A DNA stretch of 64,000 bases from an uncultured Corynebacterium sp. (GTDB lineage: Bacteria > Actinomycetota > Actinomycetes > Mycobacteriales > Mycobacteriaceae). This document shows positions 50,897 through 59,785 of this stretch, piece by piece (position 1 is the first letter of the stretch; each line of letters begins with the position of its first letter). The position numbers and the translations under genes are program-made. The notes below the pieces were generated by a model that saw nothing but the letters and a program-made list of their open reading frames with translations, was not told the origin of the DNA and ran no database searches. Location of the stretch: positions 1 to 64,000 of the forward strand of contig NZ_CAMIBP010000002.1 of assembly GCF_946223165.1 (NCBI RefSeq), given 5' to 3'.

Positions 50897-53044
50897 GTGG
50901 CATCCGACATCATCACGACCGACCTTGTCGCTCTCGACGTCGACTTCGGCGCCGACAAGGACTCAGTCATCACCCAACTCGCGACCCTGGTCCATGCGAC
51001 CGGGCGCGCCACCGACATCGAGGGCCTGGCGCAGCCGGCCATCGACCGCGAAAACCAGGCGGGCACCGGCGTGCCCGGCGGAGTCGCCATTCCGCACTGC
51101 CGCTCCGCGGCCGTCGTAGAGCCGACCCTGGCGTATGCCCGCCTGTCGCGCGGCGTGGATTTCTCCGGACCCGACGGCGACGCCCAGCTGGTGTTCCTCA
51201 TCGCGGCCCCTGAAGGTGGTGGCAAGGTTCACCTCAAGATCCTGTCCAAGCTGGCCCGTGCGCTCGTGCGGAAGGACTTCCTCGAGCAGCTGCGCACTGC
51301 GCAGTCCAAAGAGGAGATCGTCACCCTCGTCACCGACGTAGTCAACGCCACGAAGCCGGCGAAGAAGGCACCAGCTGCCGATGCCGCCGCTGGCACGGCC
51401 GCCGCCGGTGCCACCGCTGGTGCTGCGGCCACGGCCGCTACTGCCGGTTCCACCTCCTCCGGTGCGGCAGAAGGCGTGACCCGCATTGTCGCCATCACGG
51501 CCTGCCCCACCGGCATCGCCCACACCTACATGGCCGCCGATGCCCTCACCCAGACAGCGGAGGCTCGCACTGATGTCTCCCTCATCGTGGAGACCCAGGG
51601 CTCGTCCAACAACACCTCGGTGGACCAGGCCACCATCGACGCTGCCGATGCCGTCATCTTCGCCACTGACGTGGGAGTCCGCGACCGCGAGCGCTTCGCC
51701 GGCAAGCCCGTCATCGAGTCGGGCGTCAAGCGCGCCATCAACGAGCCGGATGTCATGATCAACGAAGCCATCGCCGCATCGAAGAACCCCAACGCGCACC
51801 GCGTCGCGGGCACGGCCGGAGCCAGGGCGGCATCGGCAAGCGCGGAAGGCGAGGGCTTGGGCTGGGGCAAGCGCATCCAGCAGGCCATCATGACCGGTGT
51901 GTCGTACATGGTCCCGTTCGTCGCCGCCGGCGGCCTCCTCCTCGCTCTCGGATTCCTCTTCGGCGGCTACGACATGGCCAACGGCTGGCAGGCCATCGCG
52001 ACCCAGTACTCGCTCACCAACCTGCCGGGCCACGACGTCGTCGTCGACGGCGCCACGATGACGTTTGAGCGCTCCGGATTCCTGCTCTACTTCGGCGCCG
52101 TCCTCTTCGCCATCGGCCAAGCGGCCATGGGCTTTATCGTCGCCGCGCTCTCCGGTTACATCGCCTTCGCACTGGGCGGGCGCCCGGGTATTGCGCCGGG
52201 CTTTGTCGGCGGTGCCATCTCCGTCACGCTGGGCGCTGGTTTCATCGGTGGCCTGGTCACCGGCCTCATCGCTGGCTTCGTCGCCCTGTGGATCGGCAAC
52301 TGGAAGGTCCCGCGCTGGCTCGGCTCCCTCATGCCGGTGGTCATCATCCCGCTGCTCGCCTCCCTCATCACGGGCCTGCTCATGTTCCTGCTGCTCGGCG
52401 CGCCGCTGGCCAACATCATGACCGGACTCCAGGACTGGCTGGCCGGCATGACCGGCTCCTCCGCTGTCGTGCTGGGTATCATCCTCGGCCTCATGATGTG
52501 CTTCGACCTCGGCGGCCCCGTCAATAAGGCAGCCTATCTCTTCGCCACCGCGGGCCTGTCCACCGGAGACACCGCCTCCATGCAGATCATGGCCGCCGTC
52601 ATGGCCTCCGGTATGGTCCCGCCCATCGCGCTGTCCATCGCCACCTTCCTGCGCAAGAGCCTGTTCACGCCGGCTGAGCAGGAGAACGGCAAGTCCGCCT
52701 GGCTGCTGGGCCTGTCCTTCATCTCCGAGGGCGCCATCCCGTTCGCCGCGGCCGACCCGCTGCGCGTTATCCCGTCCATGATGGCCGGCGGCGCCGTGAC
52801 TGGCGCGCTGTCCATGGCTCTGGGCGTCACCTCGCGTGCCCCGCACGGCGGCATCTTCGTGTTCTTCGCCATCGAGCCGGTGTGGGGTTACATCGTCGCC
52901 ATCCTGGCCGGCGTGGCCGTGTCTACTCTTGCGGTCATCGCGATGAAGCGCTTCTGGCCGAACAAAACAGTCGAGGCGGCTGCGGCCCAGGCGGAAGCCG
53001 CCAAGGATTCCTCCGCGGACGCCGCAGCGGCCCACGCCGCGTAG
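50897..53044 (+). CDS. ptsF: Fructose-specific PTS permease EIIABC
   Basis: The 715-residue permease imports fructose and phosphorylates it at C1. It has IIA (1 to about 150, with phospho-His67 in GVAIPHCRS), an Ala-rich linker (about 150-193), IIB (about 195-300, phospho-Cys203 in ITACPTGIAHTY) and IIC with about ten membrane segments (about 325-690). GTG 50897 has GAAAGGA 8 nt upstream. A hairpin at 53053-53083, without a T-run, follows the stop. Confidence 0.95.
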   Translation: MASDIITTDLVALDVDFGADKDSVITQLATLVHATGRATDIEGLAQPAIDRENQAGTGVPGGVAIPHCRSAAVVEPTLAYARLSRGVDFSGPDGDAQLVFLIAAPEGGGKVHLKILSKLARALVRKDFLEQLRTAQSKEEIVTLVTDVVNATKPAKKAPAADAAAGTAAAGATAGAAATAATAGSTSSGAAEGVTRIVAITACPTGIAHTYMAADALTQTAEARTDVSLIVETQGSSNNTSVDQATIDAADAVIFATDVGVRDRERFAGKPVIESGVKRAINEPDVMINEAIAASKNPNAHRVAGTAGARAASASAEGEGLGWGKRIQQAIMTGVSYMVPFVAAGGLLLALGFLFGGYDMANGWQAIATQYSLTNLPGHDVVVDGATMTFERSGFLLYFGAVLFAIGQAAMGFIVAALSGYIAFALGGRPGIAPGFVGGAISVTLGAGFIGGLVTGLIAGFVALWIGNWKVPRWLGSLMPVVIIPLLASLITGLLMFLLLGAPLANIMTGLQDWLAGMTGSSAVVLGIILGLMMCFDLGGPVNKAAYLFATAGLSTGDTASMQIMAAVMASGMVPPIALSIATFLRKSLFTPAEQENGKSAWLLGLSFISEGAIPFAAADPLRVIPSMMAGGAVTGALSMALGVTSRAPHGGIFVFFAIEPVWGYIVAILAGVAVSTLAVIAMKRFWPNKTVEAAAAQAEAAKDSSADAAAAHAA

Positions 53045-53134
53045 CGGTAACGGCGCCGCGAAAGGTCTTCACTCTCGCGGCGCGACATGAGCCGGGCCAT
53101 ACTCCCCTGTCCGACGCGCCTGGTCCCCACCGCG

Positions 53135-53140
53135 TACACT
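53135..53140 (+). promoter_or_regulatory. Candidate ptsH -10 element
   Basis: TACACT lies 43 nt before the ptsH ATG in the ptsF-ptsH interval, suggesting that ptsH has its own promoter besides any read-through. No clear -35 is seen. Confidence 0.45.
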
Positions 53141-53183
53141 AGTAACCACGAATTCTTCCCAGTCTTGTGAAAGGACTATCACC

Positions 53184-53450
53184 ATGGCATCTAAGACCGT
53201 TAAGGTTGGTTCCTCCGTCGGCCTGCACGCCCGCCCGGCTTCCGTCATCGCTGACGCCGCTGGCGAGTACGACGAGGACATCTTCCTCACCCTGGTGGGT
53301 TCCGAGGATGACGATGAGACCGACGCCGCTTCCTCCCTGATGATCATGGCACTGGGTGCTGAGCAGGGTGACGAGGTCACCGTGACCTCCGAAAACGCCG
53401 AGGCTGTCGAGAAGATCGCCGCTCTCATCGAGTCCGACCTGGACGCCTAA
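53184..53450 (+). CDS. ptsH: Phosphocarrier protein HPr
   Basis: The 88-residue HPr carries phosphate from enzyme I to the EII permeases. Phospho-His15 lies in GLHARPAS. There is no GLM-SIM-type regulatory serine motif of Firmicutes, which fits an actinobacterial HPr. AAAGGA lies upstream of ATG 53184. Confidence 0.95.
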   Translation: MASKTVKVGSSVGLHARPASVIADAAGEYDEDIFLTLVGSEDDDETDAASSLMIMALGAEQGDEVTVTSENAEAVEKIAALIESDLDA

Positions 53451-53463
53451 TACACCAGGCCAC

Positions 53464-53510
53464 AATAAAGACCTTGTCACCGCGAGGGAGACAAGGCCTT
53501 TATCTTTATT
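53464..53510 (+). terminator. ptsH terminator
   Basis: AATAAAGaCCTTGTC pairs with GACAAGGcCTTTAT, then TCTTTATT follows. Immediately after, a GGTCTTTGTCTC 12-mer is repeated about two and a half times (53519-53550). Confidence 0.75.
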
Positions 53511-53657
53511 GGTGACTTGGTCTTTGTCTCGGTCTTTGTCTCGGTCTTTTCCTCGTTGCGGACCAGGGAAACAGTCGTGGGGACCACCGCGCGGCTTTGA
53601 AGGCTACAGCACGGCCCGCCCCGGCCATCCGCCGGGGTTGTCGCTACCGAGCAGCGC

Positions 53658-54125
53658 TTACACGTACCAGTACAGGTCCGTAACCGGCCCACCGTCCTGG
53701 CCCGGCATGAGGACGTAGTCCTCAAAGTTGACCAGCTTGGTGCCCAGTCCCGCGTCGTGGAGGGTCACGGCGAACTGATCCCACGCCTTCCCCAGCTGGT
53801 CGTAGCTTCCCTCGAAACGGGCCACGAGAGCCTCGCCAGCGGGGAACTCAAGAATGCCGAGGCCCTCGGGGTAGCCTGCGGTCTCAAGGGCCGCCTCGAC
53901 CGCGGGACGAGCGACATCGTCCAGCACGAACGCGGGAGCCACATCGAAGGCTTCGACGGGATCCGCGAAGTAGTAGGCGCGGCAGGCGGTGGGAACGACG
54001 CCAGCCTCGGCAAAGATGGAGCCCATAAGCGGATAGATGGTGTCGAAAAGCCCACGCAGCTCCGCGTGGGCGACGGTCCGGCGCACGCCGAGCGCCGTGT
54101 GGCGCGCAACCGGGCGGGCCAGCAT
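53658..54125 (-). CDS. GyrI-like/AraC effector-binding domain protein
   Basis: The 155-residue protein is a stand-alone effector-binding domain. It has an N-terminal strand (VARHTALGVRRTVAHAEL), the FDTIYPLMGSIFAEAGV helix and the C-terminal FEDYVLMPGQDGGPVTDLYW motif. There is no HTH. Such proteins bind small molecules or inhibit enzymes. ATG 54125 shares one base with the uraA stop (TAATG), so it is co-translated with the permease. Confidence 0.78.
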   Translation of the reverse strand: MLARPVARHTALGVRRTVAHAELRGLFDTIYPLMGSIFAEAGVVPTACRAYYFADPVEAFDVAPAFVLDDVARPAVEAALETAGYPEGLGILEFPAGEALVARFEGSYDQLGKAWDQFAVTLHDAGLGTKLVNFEDYVLMPGQDGGPVTDLYWYV

Positions 54126-55408
54126 TAGTACTGCGCTCCCTTGCCCTCGCCCAGGGGCTCATAGAGCCACTTGGCCACCGGGTAGACAACGATGACCCCC
54201 ACCGAGCCCCATGCGATGCCTTCCAGCGACACGGTGCCGATGGTCAGCGTCAGGTTGCCGATGCCGGCCACGAGGGCAACGGCGGCGCAGGTGAGGTTGA
54301 CCGGGTTGTTGAAGTTGACCTTGTTGTCCATCCAGATGCGCACGCCGAGCATGCCGATGAGGCCGTAGAGGACCAACGTGGCGCCGCCGAGGACGCCGGT
54401 GGGGATGGTGAAGATGAGCGCGCCAAACTTGGGAATGAACGCCAGGCAGATGGCGAAGATGGCGGCCACCCAATAGGCGGCCGTCGAGTAGACGCGGGTG
54501 GCGGCCATGACGCCAATGTTCTCAGCATAGGTGGTGGTGCCGGAGCCGCCGAAGCCGCCGGCGACGGCGGTGCCCAGGCCGTCGGCGATGAGGGCATCGC
54601 CCGCCAGATCATCCAGATTGCGCTTGGTCATCTCTGAGACGGCCTTGACGTGGCCGACGTTCTCCGCGATGAGGACGACGAGTACCGGCAAGGCCACCGC
54701 GATGGCGGAGAACTTAAACTCAGGTGAGTGGAACTGCGGCAGGCCGATCCAGGCGGCGTTGCGGATAGTCTCCGCGGTGCCCTCGGCCAGGTTGCCGGTC
54801 AGCGCCGCAAAGCCCCAGCCGATGACGACGCCGATGAGAATGCCCAGGCGGGCCACCATGCCGCGGCCGCCGACGGTGGCCACGATGATGGCCACGAGGG
54901 TGACGGTGGCCACCAGCGGCTGGGTCTGGAAGTTGCTCGTGGCCGAACCTGACAGGTTCAGGCCGATGAGCGCGACGATGGCGCCGGTGACGGCGGGCGG
55001 CATGACGGCGTCAAGGACCTTGCGGCCGGCGGCCTTGACCACACAACCGATGGCCATGAGCACCACACCGGTAACGAGGATGGAACCGGCCTGCGCGCTG
55101 ATGCCGTACTGCTGAGACGCGCTCAGCGGGGCGATGAACGCGAACGACGAGCCCAGGTAAGAAGGCAGGCGGTTGCGCGTGATGAGGAGGAAGAGAATGG
55201 TGCTCACGCCAGAGAACAGCAGCGTGGTGTTGACCGGGAATCCGGTCAGGGTGGGGACCAGCAGCGTGGCGCCAAACATGGCCACCACATGCTGCATGCC
55301 GATGCCGATGGTGCGGCCCCAGCTCAGGCGCTCCTCGGGGGCGACGACGGCGCCCGGTGCAATCTTCTTTCCGTCGCCGTGGACGGTCCAGCCAATTGAT
55401 TTACTCAC
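54125..55408 (-). CDS. uraA: Uracil/xanthine permease (NCS2 family)
   Basis: The 427-residue membrane protein has about 12-14 hydrophobic segments and the NCS2 signature near AENVGHVKAVSEMTKRNLDD. It imports uracil (or xanthine) with protons; the exact substrate is inferred. GTG 55408 is preceded by CATAAT at 8 nt on the minus strand, so it may be leaderless. hflX lies upstream, 31 bp away. Confidence 0.87.
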   Translation of the reverse strand: MSKSIGWTVHGDGKKIAPGAVVAPEERLSWGRTIGIGMQHVVAMFGATLLVPTLTGFPVNTTLLFSGVSTILFLLITRNRLPSYLGSSFAFIAPLSASQQYGISAQAGSILVTGVVLMAIGCVVKAAGRKVLDAVMPPAVTGAIVALIGLNLSGSATSNFQTQPLVATVTLVAIIVATVGGRGMVARLGILIGVVIGWGFAALTGNLAEGTAETIRNAAWIGLPQFHSPEFKFSAIAVALPVLVVLIAENVGHVKAVSEMTKRNLDDLAGDALIADGLGTAVAGGFGGSGTTTYAENIGVMAATRVYSTAAYWVAAIFAICLAFIPKFGALIFTIPTGVLGGATLVLYGLIGMLGVRIWMDNKVNFNNPVNLTCAAVALVAGIGNLTLTIGTVSLEGIAWGSVGVIVVYPVAKWLYEPLGEGKGAQY

Positions 55409-55439
55409 GAGCCCTAATTATGTCCCATGAGCGGGCAAT

Positions 55440-57059
55440 CTAGGAAATTTCTGAGGTATCTTCCGCGGTAGGCTCAGCGGGAAGCTCGGTCACGACGAAC
55501 TCCGCGAGCTCGTCCGCGATGGCCGCTGGCAGGCGGACATCGAGTGCTGTTCCGTCGGCGGTGTACTCCTCCTCGCGCACGGTTCCCAGCTGGTGAACGC
55601 GCGAGACGACGTCGCCGCGGGTAAACGGCACGAGCAGGCGCACGTGGCGGTCGCGCGAGTTGAGGAAGAGCTCCACGCGCGCGGTGAGCTCGTCGATGCC
55701 CTCGCCCGTGTGCGCGGAGACGTACACGACGTTGGCGCGGTCGAGCACGTGGCGGACCTCCGCGAGAACGAGCGGATCGGCCTGATCAATCTTGTTGATG
55801 ACGATGATCTCGGGCGGGGCCTGCTCGCCGGTCTCCTTGACGATGTCGTAGATAACCTTGTTGACAGCCTCGATCTGCTTAAGCGGGAAGGGATCGGAAC
55901 CGTCGACGACGTGGAGCATGATGTCCGCGGCGAGGACCTCCTCGAGTGTGGACTTGAAAGCCTCAACCAGCTGCGTGGGTAGGTGGCGCACGAAGCCGAC
56001 GGTGTCGGTGAAGACTACCTGACGGCCATCGGCAAGCTCCGCACGGCGGGTCGTCGGGTCCAAGGTCGCAAAAAGCGCGTCCTCGACGAGCACGCCCGCG
56101 CCGGTCATGGCGTTGATGAGCGAGGACTTGCCGGCGTTGGTGTAGCCGGCGATGGCAATCTGCGGGATAGCCGAGTCATTGCGGCGCGAGCGCTTGATGT
56201 CGCGCGCCGTCTTCATGCCCTTGAGCTCCCGGCGCAGGCGCGCCATTTCCGTGCGGATGCGGCGACGGTCCGACTCGATCTTCGTCTCGCCTGGGCCGCG
56301 CAGGCCCACACCGCCGTTGGAGCCGGCGCGACCGCCCGCCTGGCGCGACAGGTTGCCGCCCCAGCCGCGGGTGTGCGTGTACAGATACTCCAGCTGCGCC
56401 AGGGAGACCTGCGCCTTGCCCTCTTTGGACTTCGCGTGCTGGGCGAAGATGTCCAAGATGAGCATCGTGCGGTCGATGACCTTGGTGTTGAGCTCGCGCT
56501 CGAGCGCGCTGAGCTGACCCGGCTGCAGCTCGCCGTCGCAGATAACCGTGTCGGCCCCGGTGGCCTCGACGATCTCCTTGAGCTCGGCAACCTTGCCGCG
56601 GCCGATATACGTGCCCGGATCCGGCTTATCGCGCTTCTGATAGATGGCCTCCACGACCTCCGCGCCGGCGGTTTCCGTCAGTCGCGCGAGCTCATCCATG
56701 GTGGCCTCAACCTCGGCGACGGTGCCCTCAGTCCACACGCCAACCAGGATGACCTGCTCCAGTCGCAGCTTGCGGTACTCCACCTCGTAACCGTCGGTGG
56801 TGTCCTCGGCGCGGATCGTCGTAGCGGAAGTGACCCGGCGAAAGGAGTTGCGCTCCGCCAGGTCGAGTTCGCCGGTCGTGGGGTCGATGCCTGGGGCGCC
56901 CTGCCCGCCCAGCGGCGAGTAGCTATCGAGGTCCTCGTCGCCTTCACCGCCGTGGAAGCCGGGGGCTGTGGAGGGCGCCACGGGCGCGTTGTCGCGAAAT
57001 GCGCGGGCGAGGAGATCCTCGCTGGAATCGGAATGCTTATATGTCATACGAGTGACCAT
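55440..57059 (-). CDS. hflX: Ribosome-splitting GTPase HflX
   Basis: The 539-residue GTPase rescues stalled ribosomes by splitting them. It has an N-terminal HflX domain (DPGTYIGRGKVAEL, GGRAGSNGGVGLRGPGETKIE), the G1 GYTNAGKSSL, G3 DTVGFV and G4 NKID motifs, and a C-terminal domain. The first ~90 residues are acidic and poorly conserved. ATG 57059 is used; ATG 57047 is also possible, and no strong ribosome binding site separates them. Confidence 0.92.
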   Translation of the reverse strand: MVTRMTYKHSDSSEDLLARAFRDNAPVAPSTAPGFHGGEGDEDLDSYSPLGGQGAPGIDPTTGELDLAERNSFRRVTSATTIRAEDTTDGYEVEYRKLRLEQVILVGVWTEGTVAEVEATMDELARLTETAGAEVVEAIYQKRDKPDPGTYIGRGKVAELKEIVEATGADTVICDGELQPGQLSALERELNTKVIDRTMLILDIFAQHAKSKEGKAQVSLAQLEYLYTHTRGWGGNLSRQAGGRAGSNGGVGLRGPGETKIESDRRRIRTEMARLRRELKGMKTARDIKRSRRNDSAIPQIAIAGYTNAGKSSLINAMTGAGVLVEDALFATLDPTTRRAELADGRQVVFTDTVGFVRHLPTQLVEAFKSTLEEVLAADIMLHVVDGSDPFPLKQIEAVNKVIYDIVKETGEQAPPEIIVINKIDQADPLVLAEVRHVLDRANVVYVSAHTGEGIDELTARVELFLNSRDRHVRLLVPFTRGDVVSRVHQLGTVREEEYTADGTALDVRLPAAIADELAEFVVTELPAEPTAEDTSEIS

Positions 57060-57275
57060 TGTTCCACGTCACGGCCGTAAACCCCTAACCCGCGCTCCGG
57101 CGTCCGCGCGCGGTCGACGCTGGGGCCGCGCCCAGGCCGCGTCGAAACGCGCTGTCTCGGGGCCGATTGCCACCTCGTTCCCCAATTAACGAGGGAAAAT
57201 TGTGGGAATTAACACCGGTGGCGGTACGTTGAAAACGTCAAGGAAACACCGTCTCTCACGCTAGGATTGACCCCC

Positions 57276-58064
57276 ATGAGCACAGAAGCATCCACCGTCA
57301 ACGCAGGCACCCAGGCCAACCCCGAGATGCAGGCCCTGGGCCTGAACTTCGACAAGTGGCAGGACGCGGTCGAAGCAGCGATCGCCACGAATCAGCTCGC
57401 CGTCACCGGTGAGATCCGTGGCGGCCAGCTCATCCAGTTCCACGATCCGTCCGGCGCGCAACTCAACATCCTGGCTGTCGAGCCCTTCGCCACCTTCCTC
57501 GGCTTCGAGGGTGTGACGAAGACGTTCGCACACGTCGACATGCTCAACGATGTGCTGTCGTACATGGACATCATCGATCCTTTCGGCAATTCGCTGGCGC
57601 ACGTCACGGCCAACCTGGCACAGGGCCCGTTGCTGGCAGAAGAGGATACGCAGCAGTGGCAGGAGGTCTCCGCTGCAGCCCTGGGCCTCAACGTCGTCGC
57701 CTACCCGTCCAGTGAGGAATATGAAGCCGACAACGGTGCTTTCCCGGCCGCCTTCGAGTCCGAGGGCGCCGAGATCGTCGACACCAACTCCGCCGCCACC
57801 CCGACGGCCCTGGCCACGTTCGCCGCCCGCGTTATGGAGTCGGAGTGGCGCCACAACCAGCTCACCGGGGAAAAGTTCATGCACGCGGTAATGGACGGCG
57901 CCTTCCCGTTCGATCTGTGCCTGCCCGCCTCCTTCGGCGGCGGCAACCTCCCGGCCAAGGACACGGTCCTGGCGGGCACCGCGCTCGCGGTGGCGTCCGT
58001 GAACCTGCCCTCCGGCGGCGGCTGTGGTGGGTGTGGCGGCAGCTGTGGTTGCGGCGGCCACTAG
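57276..58064 (+). CDS. Hypothetical protein with Cys/Gly-rich C-terminal tail
   Basis: The 262-residue protein is soluble and acidic. The last ~16 residues are GGGCGGCGG-SCGCGGH, with four cysteines and a terminal histidine, a likely metal-binding tail. The body contains NLAQGPLLAEEDTQQW and a FPFDLCLPASFGGG segment. No family is recognised. TAGGAT (57262-57267) lies 8 nt before ATG 57276, so the mRNA is probably leaderless. It is divergent from hflX. Confidence 0.75.
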   Translation: MSTEASTVNAGTQANPEMQALGLNFDKWQDAVEAAIATNQLAVTGEIRGGQLIQFHDPSGAQLNILAVEPFATFLGFEGVTKTFAHVDMLNDVLSYMDIIDPFGNSLAHVTANLAQGPLLAEEDTQQWQEVSAAALGLNVVAYPSSEEYEADNGAFPAAFESEGAEIVDTNSAATPTALATFAARVMESEWRHNQLTGEKFMHAVMDGAFPFDLCLPASFGGGNLPAKDTVLAGTALAVASVNLPSGGGCGGCGGSCGCGGH

Positions 58065-58219
58065 GTAGTACCCTCGGCGGCAGCCCGCTGTGCGACGGCC
58101 GCCGACGCTGCCGAGCGCGCACGGAACGCTATTGGGCATAACTCCCCTAAACCGGTAGTATATCCTTCGACACACGCCCGAGACGTCTCGGGCACCGACA
58201 GGAGAAAGCGAGGATTCCC

Positions 58220-58816
58220 GTGAAGAATCCCTTCGACTCCCCTGCCTCGCGCAGCGCACTCGCGGTTGGACTCACCGTCATCGCGTGCGTTGCGCTCATC
58301 GTTTTGCTCAAAGTCCCGGGCCTCATCATCTCTTTCTTGCTCGCTGCTGCTGCGTGGCTCATGTCCTCCGCGCGCCCCGACGCGACGGAACATCAGGCGC
58401 TGCGCAGTTCTATCCAGCTCTCTGCGGAAGATATCCGAGACGTCATGGACGAGTTTGAAAAGTTTGAGACCTCGATGGACCCGGACGCCTTGGCAGACCG
58501 CACCCTGCACCGCCCGGCGCTGCTCGACCTGGACACCTCCAATGAGGCCATCGAGGGTTTCCACTACCAATACGCCACCGCGTCCCGCTACCTCAAGCGC
58601 CTGCCCGGCCGCCTGGCCAATCCCATACTGAGCACCACCCAGCTCGAGCAGCTACTCACAGTCACGGATCAGCGCGCGGCGGAGCTCAAGGAATCCTGGC
58701 TTGCTGCGCGCCGCGCGGCGCAAAGACTGGGAACAAACTACAAGAACCAGCGCGCCGGGGAGGATCGATTCCCGGACACCGGTGACTTCCCCGAAGCAGG
58801 CGCCGGCGCCGCCTAA
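58220..58816 (+). CDS. Small membrane protein, 198 residues
   Basis: Two hydrophobic helices near the N-terminus (about 14-32 and 35-49) are followed by a soluble helical domain with a DIRDVMDEFEKFETSMDPDALADRTLHRP stretch (about 74-102), possibly a coiled coil. No family is recognised, and it looks conserved. GTG 58220 has CGAGGA 7 nt upstream; TAGTAT (58156-58161) is a candidate -10. Confidence 0.7.
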   Translation: MKNPFDSPASRSALAVGLTVIACVALIVLLKVPGLIISFLLAAAAWLMSSARPDATEHQALRSSIQLSAEDIRDVMDEFEKFETSMDPDALADRTLHRPALLDLDTSNEAIEGFHYQYATASRYLKRLPGRLANPILSTTQLEQLLTVTDQRAAELKESWLAARRAAQRLGTNYKNQRAGEDRFPDTGDFPEAGAGAA

Positions 58817-58837
58817 CGCGAGCACCACACGCTTGAC

Positions 58838-58930
58838 GCTCGGCGTTAAACGATCGCCTGCAGAAGGCCAGCGCTCGGCGCTAGCCCGTGGGCCGCTCGG
58901 CGTTAGCCTGTGGGCACTGAGCGCTAAACG
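58838..58930. repeat. 22-bp tandem repeats at the dapF 3' end
   Basis: CGCTCGGCG(T/C)TAGCC(C/T)GTGGGC occurs twice in tandem (58872-58915), and a shorter copy begins at 58838. Imperfect inverted bases are also present, so the array may act as a terminator between the two convergent genes. No known element is recognised. Confidence 0.65.
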
Positions 58931-59775
58931 CGCAGGCTCGTCTCCCCCTCGGCCACGATCGTGGACGGGCCGGTCAGGCGGGAGCCACCATCGTAAATCT
59001 CGACCGTAACGCGGCCGCCGGGGACATGGACCGTGACGGTGCCCTCGCCCGCGCCGGCATCGGCAAGCGCGGCGCGCGCCGATGCCACGGTGCCCGTGCC
59101 GCAGGAGCGGGTCTCGCCCACTCCGCGCTCGAAGACGCGCATGTGCACCTCGCCATTCTCCAGCTGGGTCAAGACCTCAACGTTGACCCCCTCGGGGAAA
59201 AAGTCGGTATCGAAGATGGGCTGCACGAAGTTCATCGCGGCGAGCTTCTCAACGCTCAGCCCCGGGATGACCGCGGCAAGGTGCGGATTGCCCATGTCCA
59301 CGCCCAGTCCGGCGAAACGCTCGCCCGCCATCTGCGCGGTGGACACCCCGGTGACGCGCGCCTCGCCCATCTCAATGGTGACCAGCGCATCCACGTCGTC
59401 GAAGGAATGCACGGTGACGTGCTTGGCGCCGGCGCGAGTACCGATGGTGAACTCGTCGGACTCCACCAGGCCGCGGGAGCGCACCCAGTGCGCGAAGACG
59501 CGGGATCCGTTGCCACACATCTCCGCCACGGAGCCGTCGGCATTGCGGTAGTCCATGAACCAATCCTCGGGCGCGATGCCCTCATCCAGCCCGGCGAGCT
59601 CACCGGACTCGACGAGCGCGCCCGCGCGCACGACGCGCAGCAGGCCGTCGCCGCCGATGCCCGCCCGACGGTCGCACAGCAGCGCGACATACTCGGGGGT
59701 CAGCGGGGTCTGTGCAGAGTAATCCTCCACGATGACAAAGTCGTTTTCGGTGCCATGGCCCTTCGCAAATTTCAT
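58924..59775 (-). CDS. dapF: Diaminopimelate epimerase
   Basis: The 283-residue DapF epimerises LL-DAP to meso-DAP for peptidoglycan and lysine. The two catalytic cysteines are Cys87 (AEMCGNGSR) and Cys225 (RSCGTGT). ATG 59775 has TAGACT 7 nt upstream on the minus strand, predicting a leaderless mRNA that starts inside the end of miaA. It follows miaA by 10 bp. Confidence 0.95.
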   Translation of the reverse strand: MKFAKGHGTENDFVIVEDYSAQTPLTPEYVALLCDRRAGIGGDGLLRVVRAGALVESGELAGLDEGIAPEDWFMDYRNADGSVAEMCGNGSRVFAHWVRSRGLVESDEFTIGTRAGAKHVTVHSFDDVDALVTIEMGEARVTGVSTAQMAGERFAGLGVDMGNPHLAAVIPGLSVEKLAAMNFVQPIFDTDFFPEGVNVEVLTQLENGEVHMRVFERGVGETRSCGTGTVASARAALADAGAGEGTVTVHVPGGRVTVEIYDGGSRLTGPSTIVAEGETSLRV

Positions 59776-59785
59776 GCGAGCGAGT

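Noticed and set aside
50963..53035. A 690-codon minus-strand open frame opposite ptsF
   Set aside because: Composition is Gly/Arg/Asp-rich and repetitive, typical of antisense frames in high-GC genes; ptsF on the plus strand has all PTS domains.
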